The position numbers and the translations under genes were made by a program. The notes below the pieces were generated by a model, which worked only from the letters and a program-made list of their open reading frames with translations, ran no database searches and was not told the DNA's origin. From Bacteroidetes bacterium MED-G17 (GTDB lineage Bacteria; Bacteroidota; Bacteroidia; NS11-12g; UBA9320): DNA of 64,000 bases. Below, piece after piece: positions 26,019 through 34,866 of the stretch. Numbering within the stretch: position 1 is the stretch's first letter; each line of letters begins with the position of its first letter. The DNA lies in NCBI GenBank assembly GCA_002457675.1, contig NTKK01000007.1, forward strand, positions 47,900 through 111,899, in the 5' to 3' direction.

Positions 26019-29000
26019 CAGCTTTTTGGCAATTTGATAGTAAAGCTAGTTCCTTCACCAATTACTGATTGGAAAGAAATATGACCTTTTGCTTGTTCAA
26101 CAATATTTTTTGTGATGGCTAGGCCCAAGCCCATTCCAGATGTTTTTGTACTAAATTTTGGCTGAAAAATCTGACTTGCTTTTCTATTGCTTATCCCTGA
26201 TCCATTGTCTGAAATTGTAATTGAATAATCCAATTCTTCTTCAATTAGTTTAATTTTTACTTTGCCGGATCTTTTTTCAGGTATTGCCTGTATAGCATTG
26301 GTAATAAGGTTGGTAAAAACCCTCGACATATTTTTTTCGTCGCAAAAAGACATGGCTTTTTCACAATCTGTGTCAAAAATCAATTGCGTTCTTTCAATGT
26401 TCTGAAAGAGTGTTATTTGTTTGGTAATTAACTGGTTCAAATCAACTTGTTGATTTTTTGGTTCAGCAAGCTGAGCAAAGTTTGAAAATTCCGAAGCCAT
26501 TTCACTCAAATTATCTATTTGAAAAATGATAGAATCTGCAGTTTTTCTGAATTTATCAATCAAGTTTGGTTCATTTTCTTTTATAGCTTTTTGCAAAAAT
26601 TGTAGGTTAAGTTTCATAGGTGTTAAAGGATTTTTAATTTCATGGGCCACTTGTTTGGCCATCTCTCGCCATGCAGACTCACGCTCTGACTTGGCAAGCA
26701 CTTCTAGATTTTTTTCAAGTTTCAGAACCATTTGATTGTATTGCTGAATTAGTTCACCTATTTCATCATTTCTTTTCCATTGGATAACTTCATTTTTACC
26801 ATTTAATGATGTTTGTGCCATTTTCTGCTGAATTAACACCAATGGTCGTAATACCCGTTTGGTTAAAAAATAAATAGAAACAGCTCCTATTAAAATAAGT
26901 AAGAAATAAACATTCAAAAATGAGACAAAAAGTTTGCCTAGCTCTTTCCTAACAATATTTGTTTCCTCGAAATAAGGTAGATTGAGGTACATTATTTTTC
27001 TGCCAAATGGATTGTAGATTGGTGCATAAGCAGAATATACTTTTTTCCCATTTACCCATTCTTCTTGAAGGTACTGTGAATGCTGATCAACTGTCAACTT
27101 CCGGAAGACAGAGCTCGGCATCATATGAGGGATTCTATTTAACTTAGGCAATACTTTCCCTGATGAGGATACCAACTCACCATCTAAGTTGAATAAGCGA
27201 ATATTCGTTTTTTGCTCAGATGATAGTTTATTGATTATGGACAAAGCCTGATTTGTACTTTCTACTTTTTGTTCGACCGCTGGAATAAGTGCAATCAAAT
27301 TACCTACATCTTTTAATTTTTGTCCTATTTCTAATTTTATTCTGCTGCTATGATTTAATGCTACATAACGCGTCATTACATACATTGCTGCTATCATACC
27401 TACAATCAGCAAACTAATGCTTAGCATTTGTGTTCGTGTGATAATTGAATTTTTTAAACTAAAAAGTGATCGAATGGAATTTTGAAGAAATAACCACTCG
27501 AAAAGAATAAAGATTAGTATAGACGCAGCAATTATGCCCGATAAAACTAGAAGCAAACTAAAAGCGCTATTCCAAGCTTGATTTGTCTTGACAACTTGAA
27601 CACTTAATCCGTTTCGAAACCCAAATTGCCAAAGCTTGTTTCTTTTAATTTTCTCCATAAATTCAACCGGCTTTTGAAAATCTGGAAAAGCAAAATTTCC
27701 TGATTGGTAAATTAGTTTTTCATTTTTATAAATCCCGAAGTGATAATCTTGACGACTAAATGAGGAATGCAGGGGTTTTGTTGTCTTTTTTGGAAAAGTG
27801 ATCATATTGGCACCCTGCTGAATTCTTTTAGGACGCAATAGGATATATAAATTCCCAAAATCACCATTTTGGTCACAATTTTCAAATTTGGCTATGTATG
27901 AGTTTAACCATTGTGGGTCTAAAATTCTAAAAAAATATCTACTCAAAGTGGGTGTGTTTTTGTTGTTGTATAGATCGTCTAATATTTCAATTGGATAAGT
28001 ATTTGCCTCTATTGCTTGCTTGTTTTTATCAAAATTTTGAAGAAATATTTCATATTTATTAAGCTGATCATAAAAAAACAAATTGCGTATTGTAGCATTT
28101 CTTTCCGATGTATTTCCATTTTTATAATCAAAAGGTTCAAGAAAAATTTTAATCAAATCATTTTCCACCTTCTCGAATGCGTACTCTGTTTTTATATCCT
28201 TTGCGAATAATGTTTGATGAACAAAAAGTTGCACATAGTTGTCTTCTTTTTTCTGATTTGATTGAGAAATTTTAAATGTCATAAGCAAAAGGGTCATGCC
28301 TATAAAAGAGAGCCATTTGTACTTAATTTTTCCAATAGAAATATGACTTATGTAAAGTGCCCATAAGTACAAACATGCAATCAAAAGTTCAAACATATTT
28401 TTCCCAGAATCAATCCACTGGAAACTTAAAAAAACAACAGAACCCAAAAGCATCAAAAATCCTTTATGAGTGATTGATTGAAAAATATGGTAAGCAAAAA
28501 ATGGGATACTCAAAAAACAGATAGCAATCAACATTAAGGCAATTAGCGTGAAGAAATTAATCTTGTTTATCTGATTTACGTCAAACACTAAACTGGAATT
28601 TTCTACAAGTTCAACGGATAAACCGAGAACCATATCTGTAAAAAAAAACAGGCCTACAATAAGCAGCAAGCCGGGAATAAATTTAAGTTTCGATTCTTCA
28701 AACCTCTTTAAATAGGCTGTAAGCGTCCCCGCAACAATCAAACCGAGTACAACATGATAAATCAAATCTCCAAGGGAAGGGACCCATTTGGAAATTGCAA
28801 AATATTGAGGATTAAACAGCACATTCGTTCTAAAAGCAATAATTTCTTCTGCATGAAAAATTCTTAGAATGAACAAAATAGAAATCAATACCAGTTGAAC
28901 CTTGAACTTCTTTTGTCTTACAAAACCAAAAAATGACAACAAAAATGAAAGGAAGAAAAACAAATAGAAAAGCGCGGAAAAAATAAGCCAAGATTTGGGA

Positions 29001-29485
29001 TAATAATTCCCTATAGAGAAAGAATATGTTTGGCCATCTATCTGTATTTTATTTTTACCAAAACCCAAATAATAGAACCTTTTAATGGGGTTTTTTATGG
29101 TTTTAAACAGAACTTTTGTTGTATCACTGCGCAAAACAAAACCAATCTTTATTGCATGTTCTTCCGGCACAATAAATGTTGACTTTTCTGTCCATTCTAG
29201 TGGAATCCCATGCATTTCTCCTTGCCAAAAAATTGCTTTTCCATTAGCAATTAGACAGAATGATTGGCGGTCATCTAATAAAAGTTTTTTTGACGAAAAA
29301 CTTACTAAATCCTTATCAATTTCAAGGAGTTGTTTTTCTAAATCTGTGAGTTGTTTTTTAAAGTAGTATTCGAGTATTTGTGGGTGATTTTGGGTTTTAA
29401 ATTGGTATTTACCATAATATTGAAATAGCACAGCAACGATTAAAAATGAAAAAGAAATTAGCAACCATTTCCATTCATTTTTCAT
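26018..29485 (-). CDS. Very large membrane sensor histidine kinase, NtrY-like layout
   Basis: An 1155-residue kinase. Residues 1-25 are a membrane segment, 26-165 a likely extracytoplasmic part, 165-400 several membrane segments (7TM-like), 400-635 a second soluble part, 640-700 two more membrane segments, then another extracytoplasmic segment to about 830, a membrane helix, and a HAMP domain (RPLVLIQQKMAQTSL). The kinase core has A-H-E-I-K-N-P-L-T-P with His948, the N box NLITNAIQAIPEK, G1 DNGSGI and G2 GMGLGLAITKNIVE. The H-E-I-K-N-P-L-T-P-M form is typical of NtrY/AtoS-type kinases that signal to NtrC-like regulators. No response regulator lies in the window. Its start overlaps hldD by 4 bases and its stop overlaps the redoxin start. 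Confidence 0.92.
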   Translation of the reverse strand: MKNEWKWLLISFSFLIVAVLFQYYGKYQFKTQNHPQILEYYFKKQLTDLEKQLLEIDKDLVSFSSKKLLLDDRQSFCLIANGKAIFWQGEMHGIPLEWTEKSTFIVPEEHAIKIGFVLRSDTTKVLFKTIKNPIKRFYYLGFGKNKIQIDGQTYSFSIGNYYPKSWLIFSALFYLFFFLSFLLSFFGFVRQKKFKVQLVLISILFILRIFHAEEIIAFRTNVLFNPQYFAISKWVPSLGDLIYHVVLGLIVAGTLTAYLKRFEESKLKFIPGLLLIVGLFFFTDMVLGLSVELVENSSLVFDVNQINKINFFTLIALMLIAICFLSIPFFAYHIFQSITHKGFLMLLGSVVFLSFQWIDSGKNMFELLIACLYLWALYISHISIGKIKYKWLSFIGMTLLLMTFKISQSNQKKEDNYVQLFVHQTLFAKDIKTEYAFEKVENDLIKIFLEPFDYKNGNTSERNATIRNLFFYDQLNKYEIFLQNFDKNKQAIEANTYPIEILDDLYNNKNTPTLSRYFFRILDPQWLNSYIAKFENCDQNGDFGNLYILLRPKRIQQGANMITFPKKTTKPLHSSFSRQDYHFGIYKNEKLIYQSGNFAFPDFQKPVEFMEKIKRNKLWQFGFRNGLSVQVVKTNQAWNSAFSLLLVLSGIIAASILIFILFEWLFLQNSIRSLFSLKNSIITRTQMLSISLLIVGMIAAMYVMTRYVALNHSSRIKLEIGQKLKDVGNLIALIPAVEQKVESTNQALSIINKLSSEQKTNIRLFNLDGELVSSSGKVLPKLNRIPHMMPSSVFRKLTVDQHSQYLQEEWVNGKKVYSAYAPIYNPFGRKIMYLNLPYFEETNIVRKELGKLFVSFLNVYFLLILIGAVSIYFLTKRVLRPLVLIQQKMAQTSLNGKNEVIQWKRNDEIGELIQQYNQMVLKLEKNLEVLAKSERESAWREMAKQVAHEIKNPLTPMKLNLQFLQKAIKENEPNLIDKFRKTADSIIFQIDNLSEMASEFSNFAQLAEPKNQQVDLNQLITKQITLFQNIERTQLIFDTDCEKAMSFCDEKNMSRVFTNLITNAIQAIPEKRSGKVKIKLIEEELDYSITISDNGSGISNRKASQIFQPKFSTKTSGMGLGLAITKNIVEQAKGHISFQSVIGEGTSFTIKLPKS

Positions 29486-30444
29486 AAATACTTCTGATTA
29501 TTTAGGTAGTTTTTAACGTAATCATCTATTCCTTTTTCCAAGCTCGAAAACTTACTAATCCATCCCTGCGAAAAAAGTTTTTCGGTCATGGCTTGAGTAA
29601 AATATTGGTATTTATTACGGATGTCTTTGGGTGTATCAATAAATGAAATGTTTTTTTCGATGCCCATAGCTTCAAAAACCGCCGTGGCCAAATCTTTAAA
29701 AGTTCTAGCATGTCCTGTACCAAGGTTATAGATGGATGAAATGCCAGTTTTGTCTGCACAATTATAAAGCGTGCTGCATAAATCTTTAACATATATAAAA
29801 TCGCGTTTTTGTTCTCCATCCAAAAAGTCTTTTCGATGGCTCCTAAAGAGCTTTACTTCTTGATTTTCGCGTATTTGATTAAAGGCATGATAAATGACAG
29901 ATGCCATTCTTCTTTTGTGGTATTCATTAGGACCATAAACGTTAAAAAATTTAAACCCTGACCAAAAAATTGGTTGTTCTTTTTGCTTTATGACCCACAA
30001 ATCAAAATTTTGCTTACTTTGACCATATAAATTCATTGGTTGATAGTGGCCAATATCTTTTTGGTCATCAAAACCTTTTAAACCATCTCCATAAGTAGCT
30101 GCGGATGATGCATATATAAATGGTATTTTATTTTTTGTGGCATAAGCCCAAAGTTTTTTGGAATACTCAAGATTGAGTTCATTAAAAATTTTTTCATTGT
30201 TAAGCGCCGTATCTGTACGAGCGCCTATATGAAAAATGATTTTAGGTTTTGTAAACTTTTCTAGTTCCTGCACGTATGTTATCCGGTCTATTTGTTCCTG
30301 AAAATACTTGCCATGCAGATTCTTCTGCTTTACTTGATTTGAAAAATCATCCACCAAAAGCAATTCATCCACTCCCTGACTGTTTAAGTGATTCACCAAA
30401 CAGCTTCCAATAAAACCCGCTGCGCCTGTAACAACAAATTGCAT
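29482..30444 (-). CDS. hldD: ADP-L-glycero-D-manno-heptose 6-epimerase
   Basis: Makes ADP-L-glycero-beta-D-manno-heptose for the lipopolysaccharide core. An extended SDR fold enzyme of 320 residues with the Rossmann motif TGAAGFIGS (6-14), the catalytic pair Tyr140-x-x-x-Lys144 (Y-G-Q-S-K), matching the numbering of E. coli HldD, and the family block FFNVYGPNEYHKRRMASVI. DFLDGEQKRDFIYVKD also fits. It is the first gene of a four-gene overlapping operon that continues with the sensor kinase, redoxin and cytochrome/copper protein. Other heptose genes (gmhA, hldE) are not in the window. Confidence 0.94.
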   Translation of the reverse strand: MQFVVTGAAGFIGSCLVNHLNSQGVDELLLVDDFSNQVKQKNLHGKYFQEQIDRITYVQELEKFTKPKIIFHIGARTDTALNNEKIFNELNLEYSKKLWAYATKNKIPFIYASSAATYGDGLKGFDDQKDIGHYQPMNLYGQSKQNFDLWVIKQKEQPIFWSGFKFFNVYGPNEYHKRRMASVIYHAFNQIRENQEVKLFRSHRKDFLDGEQKRDFIYVKDLCSTLYNCADKTGISSIYNLGTGHARTFKDLATAVFEAMGIEKNISFIDTPKDIRNKYQYFTQAMTEKLFSQGWISKFSSLEKGIDDYVKNYLNNQKYL

Positions 30445-30448
30445 GATT

Positions 30449-30456
30449 CAAAATTA
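30449..30456 (-). promoter_or_regulatory. -7 promoter box for the hldD-kinase operon
   Basis: On the minus strand it reads TAATTTTG, an exact TAnnTTTG. Four bases separate it from the hldD ATG, so the mRNA would start at about the start codon. It faces the queD-like -7 box, 15 bases away on the other strand. Confidence 0.5.
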
Positions 30457-30471
30457 GGAAAGAAGTGCCAT

Positions 30472-30479
30472 TATATTTG
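30472..30479 (+). promoter_or_regulatory. -7 promoter box for the 6-pyruvoyl-tetrahydropterin synthase family gene
   Basis: TATATTTG, exact TAnnTTTG followed by CC, with five bases to the ATG at 30485. The spacing and following bases copy those of the MBL-hydrolase gene. No -33 TTG at the right distance is visible. Confidence 0.55.
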
Positions 30480-30484
30480 CCTCT

Positions 30485-30907
30485 ATGCAAAAGGGCTTGG
30501 TTTATATCACTAGAAAAGTACGATTTAACGCAGCACACAAACTATGGAATCCATCTTGGGATGAAGCAAAAAATTTTGAAGTTTTTGGTAAATGTGCCAA
30601 CCCGAATTTTCATGGACATAATTTTGATTTGTTTGTTACACTTAAAGGAATTCCAAGTGATGAAACTGGCTTTGTTTATAACTTATCTGATCTAAAAATC
30701 TTGCTAGAAGAAGCAATTTTGGTGCATCTTGACCACAAAAATTTAAACCTTGATGTTCCGTTTATGCAAGGTAAGCTAAGCTCTATAGAAAATTTAATTG
30801 TAGAAATATGGAATATACTGGCAGCCAAACTCCCTGAAAAAACAAAGCTTCATAAGCTTAAACTTTATGAAACGGAAAATAATTATGTTGAATACTTTGG
30901 CGAATGA
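30485..30907 (+). CDS. queD: 6-carboxytetrahydropterin synthase / 6-pyruvoyl-tetrahydropterin synthase family
   Basis: A 140-residue protein of the PTPS/QueD family, which converts dihydroneopterin triphosphate to 6-carboxytetrahydropterin (queuosine route) or 6-pyruvoyl-tetrahydropterin. Zinc ligands are visible as His18 (F-N-A-A-H) and H-G-H (43-45); the catalytic Cys37 is in F-G-K-C-A-N-P; VHLDHKNLNLD and the C-terminal YETENNYVEYF carry the remaining conserved His/Asp and Glu. No other que genes are in the window, so queuosine against pterin cofactor synthesis cannot be settled; the symbol is tentative. The gene overlaps the symporter by 4 bases. Confidence 0.85.
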   Translation: MQKGLVYITRKVRFNAAHKLWNPSWDEAKNFEVFGKCANPNFHGHNFDLFVTLKGIPSDETGFVYNLSDLKILLEEAILVHLDHKNLNLDVPFMQGKLSSIENLIVEIWNILAAKLPEKTKLHKLKLYETENNYVEYFGE

Positions 30908-32379
30908 ATCCTAAGAACAATTTAATCCTACTACTTGGCTATTTTTTGGTATTGATAGCCGTTTCGTTTTTGACTTCAAGGAGAACCAAGAGTACTTCAT
31001 TCTATTTGGGCGATAGAAAATCACCTTGGCTATTGGTTTCTATCGGAATGATTGGTGCCTCGCTATCTGGGGTAACTTATTTATCTGTACCAGGATGGGT
31101 TAGCAGTATTCAATTCAAATACGTGCAAATGATTTTAGGATATCTTGTTGGCTATGCCATCATTGCATTGTTACTCCTGCCAATTTATTACAAACACCAA
31201 TTGACTTCTATTTACACCTATCTGGAGCAACGCTTTGGAAAAAATGCTTACTACATGGGAAGCACCTATTTCATGATTTCCAGAACCATTGGTGCTTCAT
31301 TTCGTCTTTTTTTGGTAGCCAATGTTTTGCATCTAGCCATTTTCTCATCATTTGGTTTGCCATTCCCTTTTACAGTGGCATTAACACTTCTGTTAATTTT
31401 CACTTACAGCTTTGTTGGTGGTATTAAGACCATTGTATATACAGATGTTATGCAAACTATTTTTATGCTTTTGGCAGTTCTTGTGAGCATCTATTATTTG
31501 GCTTCAGCGCTTCACATACCATGGCTTAGTATACCCAAATCAATTCTTGAGTCACCATATGGAGAAATATTTGATTGGGATTGGAAATCAAGCGAGTTCT
31601 TTCCAAAATCATTTTTAGGTGGTGTATTTATTGCAGTTGTTATGACCGGATTGGATCAAGACATGATGCAAAAAAATCTAAGTATTAATACATTGGAAAA
31701 GGCCCAAAAGAATATGTTTACACAAATACCTTTGTTTTTTTTTGCCAACCTTATTTTCTTAGTACTTGGATTTTTACTGGTCTTGTATAAGAAAAATATT
31801 GGATTCGATACGCAAAGTCTAGAAACCTCAGATGATTTGTTTTCTTTATTTGCTCTGCAGCATAAAAATTGGATTATCGCATCAACCTTCTTTATTGGAC
31901 TAATAGCAGCAGCTTATTCTAGTGCAGACAGCGCAATTACTGCGTTGACCACAAGTTTTTGTGTTGACTTTTTGGGATTTGAAAGGTATAGAGAGACGAA
32001 TAAAGTTACTCGGCGCTGGGTTCACTTTGGATTCTCTGCTGTTATTTTTTTCGTTATTATTCTGTTTAAACAACTAAATAATGACGCTGTAATTAAACAA
32101 TTATTTACCGCAGTTGGCTTCACGTATGGGCCACTATTGGGCGCATTTGCTTTTGGTATCTTCACGCAAAAAAAAATATACGACCCATTTATTTGGCATG
32201 TAAGTATAATAGCCATTGCGCTCACAGTTTTGTATCATTTTTTTATGCCCAAACTTATAATTGGTTACCAAGCAGGATTCGAGATATTAATATTTAACGG
32301 AATGTATACATACATTGGCTTATTATTGTTGAGCAGATATGAACGAAGAAGAAAGAATAAAGAAGTCATTTCAAATTAA
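30904..32379 (+). CDS. Sodium:solute symporter (SSS family)
   Basis: A 491-residue membrane protein with about 13 hydrophobic segments and SSS motifs: SFYLGDRKSPWLLVSIGMIGASLSGVTYLSVPGW at the N terminus, TIGASFRLFLVANVL, SFVGGIKTIVYTDVMQT (the conserved G-G-x-x-x-V-x-x-T-D-x-x-Q segment), and IAAAYSSADSAITALTTSF with the conserved A-A-x-x-S-S-x-x-S. The substrate is unknown (the family carries sugars, amino acids, proline, nucleosides). The start overlaps the queD-like gene by 4 bases and the 3' end overlaps the LOG gene by 41 bases, so these three are one transcription unit. Confidence 0.9.
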   Translation: MNPKNNLILLLGYFLVLIAVSFLTSRRTKSTSFYLGDRKSPWLLVSIGMIGASLSGVTYLSVPGWVSSIQFKYVQMILGYLVGYAIIALLLLPIYYKHQLTSIYTYLEQRFGKNAYYMGSTYFMISRTIGASFRLFLVANVLHLAIFSSFGLPFPFTVALTLLLIFTYSFVGGIKTIVYTDVMQTIFMLLAVLVSIYYLASALHIPWLSIPKSILESPYGEIFDWDWKSSEFFPKSFLGGVFIAVVMTGLDQDMMQKNLSINTLEKAQKNMFTQIPLFFFANLIFLVLGFLLVLYKKNIGFDTQSLETSDDLFSLFALQHKNWIIASTFFIGLIAAAYSSADSAITALTTSFCVDFLGFERYRETNKVTRRWVHFGFSAVIFFVIILFKQLNNDAVIKQLFTAVGFTYGPLLGAFAFGIFTQKKIYDPFIWHVSIIAIALTVLYHFFMPKLIIGYQAGFEILIFNGMYTYIGLLLLSRYERRRKNKEVISN

Positions 32380-33046
32380 AAATTGGCCAGAAATTAAAAG
32401 TTCAGATAGTTGGAATATTTTCCGTGTGATGTCGGAATTTGTTGAAGGATATGACACATTAGCACGAATTGGGCCTTGCGTGTCGATTTTTGGGTCGGCT
32501 AGAACAAAACCCGGAACAAAGTATTACAAGTTAGCGACAGAAATAGGCCAAAAACTGGCCTCTGCAGGTTATGGAGTTATCACAGGAGGTGGCCCAGGTA
32601 TTATGGAGGCTGGGAATTTAGGTGCCCAAGATGAGCCAGGAGCTAGTGTTGGTTTAAACATAGACCTACCTTTTGAGCAAGAACACAATCCGTATATTGA
32701 TCAAGACAAGCTTCTAAATTTCAAGTTTTTTTTCGTTCGTAAAGTAATGTTCATGAAATATGCGCAAGGCTTTATTGTTTTACCTGGCGGTTATGGTACA
32801 CTTGACGAGTTGTTTGAAGCGCTAACCTTGGTGCAAACTCAAAAGACCGCAAAATTTCCAATTATTCTTGTAGGGAAAGCCTTTTGGGGCGGTTTAATTG
32901 AATGGATGAAAAATACACTAATGGAAAAGGAAGAAACCATTAGCCCGGAGGATATATATTTGTTCAAACTTGTTGAAACTGCAGATGAAGCAGTTAACGA
33001 AATATTTGACTTCTATAGCAAATACAGCCTAAGTCCAAACTTCTAG
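32339..33046 (+). CDS. LOG family (TIGR00730) nucleotide phosphoribohydrolase-like protein
   Basis: A 235-residue Rossmann-like protein. The LOG family signatures are both present: GGGPGIMEAGNLGA in the form G-G-G-P-G-I-M-E-A, and P-G-G-Y-G-T-L-D-E-L-F-E. CVSIFGSARTKPG opens the fold. Characterised relatives hydrolyse cytokinin riboside 5'-monophosphates or other nucleotides. The ATG at 32339 overlaps the symporter by 41 bases, but its N terminus (EERIKKSFQIKNWPEIKSSDSWNIFRVMSEFVEG) is typical of Bacteroidota members, so this start is preferred over M31. The stop overlaps that of the convergent ABC exporter. Confidence 0.9.
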   Translation: MNEEERIKKSFQIKNWPEIKSSDSWNIFRVMSEFVEGYDTLARIGPCVSIFGSARTKPGTKYYKLATEIGQKLASAGYGVITGGGPGIMEAGNLGAQDEPGASVGLNIDLPFEQEHNPYIDQDKLLNFKFFFVRKVMFMKYAQGFIVLPGGYGTLDELFEALTLVQTQKTAKFPIILVGKAFWGGLIEWMKNTLMEKEETISPEDIYLFKLVETADEAVNEIFDFYSKYSLSPNF

Positions 33047-34866
33047 GATAAACTGCCTAATTCATGAAGTGATTTATAAAGTCCTGCAACTTGGAGCAGT
33101 TCTTGATGATTTCCTTCTTGCACCACTTTTCCTCTGTCGAGCACATAGATTTTGTCGGCCTTCTGTATTGTGCTTAGTCTATGCGCTATCACAATTGATG
33201 TTCTATTTTCCATTACTTTCTCTAAAGCTTCTTGCACCAACTTTTCCGATTGATTATCTAATGCAGACGTCGCCTCATCCAATATTAGTATTTCTGGGTT
33301 TTTCAAAATAGCCCTGGCTATGCTAATACGTTGTTTTTGTCCACCCGAAAGGCTACTACCTCGGTCTCCAATCATTGTGTTATAAGCATGCGGCAATTGC
33401 ATAATAAATTCATGTGCATTTGCCACTTTGGCTGCTTCGATAATTTTTTCTTTGTCAGCTTCAGCAGTTCCCAAAGCCATGTTGTTCAAAACACTATCAT
33501 GAAATAAAATAGGTTCTTGTGTAACTATCCCAATCTTAGATCTCAAAGATGCCAAAGAACGTGTTCTTATATCCTTCCCATTGATTTCTATTTTACCTTT
33601 TTCTAATTCATAAAAACGAGGCAATAAATCAACTAAAGTACTTTTCCCACTTCCCGAAGGGCCTACAAGTGCGACCATATCTCCTGCACTAAGCTCTATA
33701 TTTACTCCCTCTAAAACCCAGTCTTTTTCATATTTAAAAAAAATATCTTTAAACTTTATTTGTTTTACTTTTTCTATTGAGTTTTCTTTAAACTCAATCA
33801 ACTTTTCTTGATTTTCTCTGCTTAAAATTTGATCTATCCTATCCAAACTTGCTATTCCCTTTTGGACTCTAAAATAGGCTTCACTCATTGCTTTTATTGG
33901 AGTAAGCAATTGAGAAAAAACCAAAATATATGCAATAAAGAATTTACCATCTAATCCAACACTTTGATTAAGAATCAGACTCCCTCCAAAAATTAAAATA
34001 GAAGCAATTACAACAGACCCCATAAATTCGCTTAGCGGAGAAGCAGCAAACTCTTTTCTATGAAGCTTGAGCATTAGCTGAAAATGACTTTGGTTGTTTT
34101 TTGTAAACCGTTTTAAATTTTGATGTTCTGCAGAAAAGCCCTTAATGATTTTTATGCCGCCAATCATTTCTTCAAAATCAATCATTAATTCTCCCAGTTT
34201 GGATTGCCCCAATTTCGCTGCATTCTTTAATCTTTTTCCCAATCTGCTAATCAATAGACCGCTTAGTGGTAAAACAGCCAATACAAATAAGGTAAGTTGC
34301 CAGCTTGTATAAAATAGCGTTGCGAAGTAAATCAGGATATACAATGGATGCTTGAATGTCATTTCTATTGCGCCAAGTAAACTCCACTCTACCTCCTTTA
34401 CATCATTTGAAGCTCTAGAAATCAAATCTCCTTTTTTTTCTTTACCATAAAATTGTAATGGGAGCCTCTGTAGCTTATCAAACAACTTATTTCTTAAGTC
34501 TTTTACAACTGAGGTTCTTAAATAAGCCAAATTATATAAAGCCAAATAGTTGAAGATATTTTTTAGAAAAAACATCACAACAACTAAGCCAGAGAAATAA
34601 TACAGCGCCAAAAGTTTTCCTTTTTTGGCGATAAATAATTTGAGATGATAATCTAAGAGTTGTAATGCAGAATCTTTTGTTTGATGAAGTTCTGGTTTTA
34701 ATAATTCTACTACGGCCTCTTGATTAAAAATCAATTCCAAAAAGGGAACAATTGCTGCAAGAGAGAATAAAGCAAAAAAACCAGCCAATAAGTTGAAAAT
34801 AAAAAAAGCCAAAATTCGACCTCTGTATTGAGTGACTTGATTTATTATTTGAAATATCTGTTTCAA
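33043..34866 (-). CDS. MsbA-type ABC exporter (fused permease and ATPase)
   Basis: A half-transporter with a six-helix membrane domain (about residues 1-320) and an ATPase domain. ATPase motifs: Walker A G-P-S-G-S-G-K-S-T, Q loop TQEPILF, signature L-S-G-G-Q-K-Q-R, Walker B ILILDEATSALD, and switch His in IVIAHRLSTI. The layout fits lipid/LPS flippases of the MsbA group, though the substrate is not proven. The start is set at the TTG in TTGA (34866), which overlaps the stop of the glycosyltransferase gene, giving KQIFQIINQVTQYRGRI, the usual N terminus; a TTG at 34899 would add 11 residues. The neighbouring GT39-type transferase supports a role in lipid A or glycan export. Confidence 0.88.
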   Translation of the reverse strand: MKQIFQIINQVTQYRGRILAFFIFNLLAGFFALFSLAAIVPFLELIFNQEAVVELLKPELHQTKDSALQLLDYHLKLFIAKKGKLLALYYFSGLVVVMFFLKNIFNYLALYNLAYLRTSVVKDLRNKLFDKLQRLPLQFYGKEKKGDLISRASNDVKEVEWSLLGAIEMTFKHPLYILIYFATLFYTSWQLTLFVLAVLPLSGLLISRLGKRLKNAAKLGQSKLGELMIDFEEMIGGIKIIKGFSAEHQNLKRFTKNNQSHFQLMLKLHRKEFAASPLSEFMGSVVIASILIFGGSLILNQSVGLDGKFFIAYILVFSQLLTPIKAMSEAYFRVQKGIASLDRIDQILSRENQEKLIEFKENSIEKVKQIKFKDIFFKYEKDWVLEGVNIELSAGDMVALVGPSGSGKSTLVDLLPRFYELEKGKIEINGKDIRTRSLASLRSKIGIVTQEPILFHDSVLNNMALGTAEADKEKIIEAAKVANAHEFIMQLPHAYNTMIGDRGSSLSGGQKQRISIARAILKNPEILILDEATSALDNQSEKLVQEALEKVMENRTSIVIAHRLSTIQKADKIYVLDRGKVVQEGNHQELLQVAGLYKSLHELGSLS

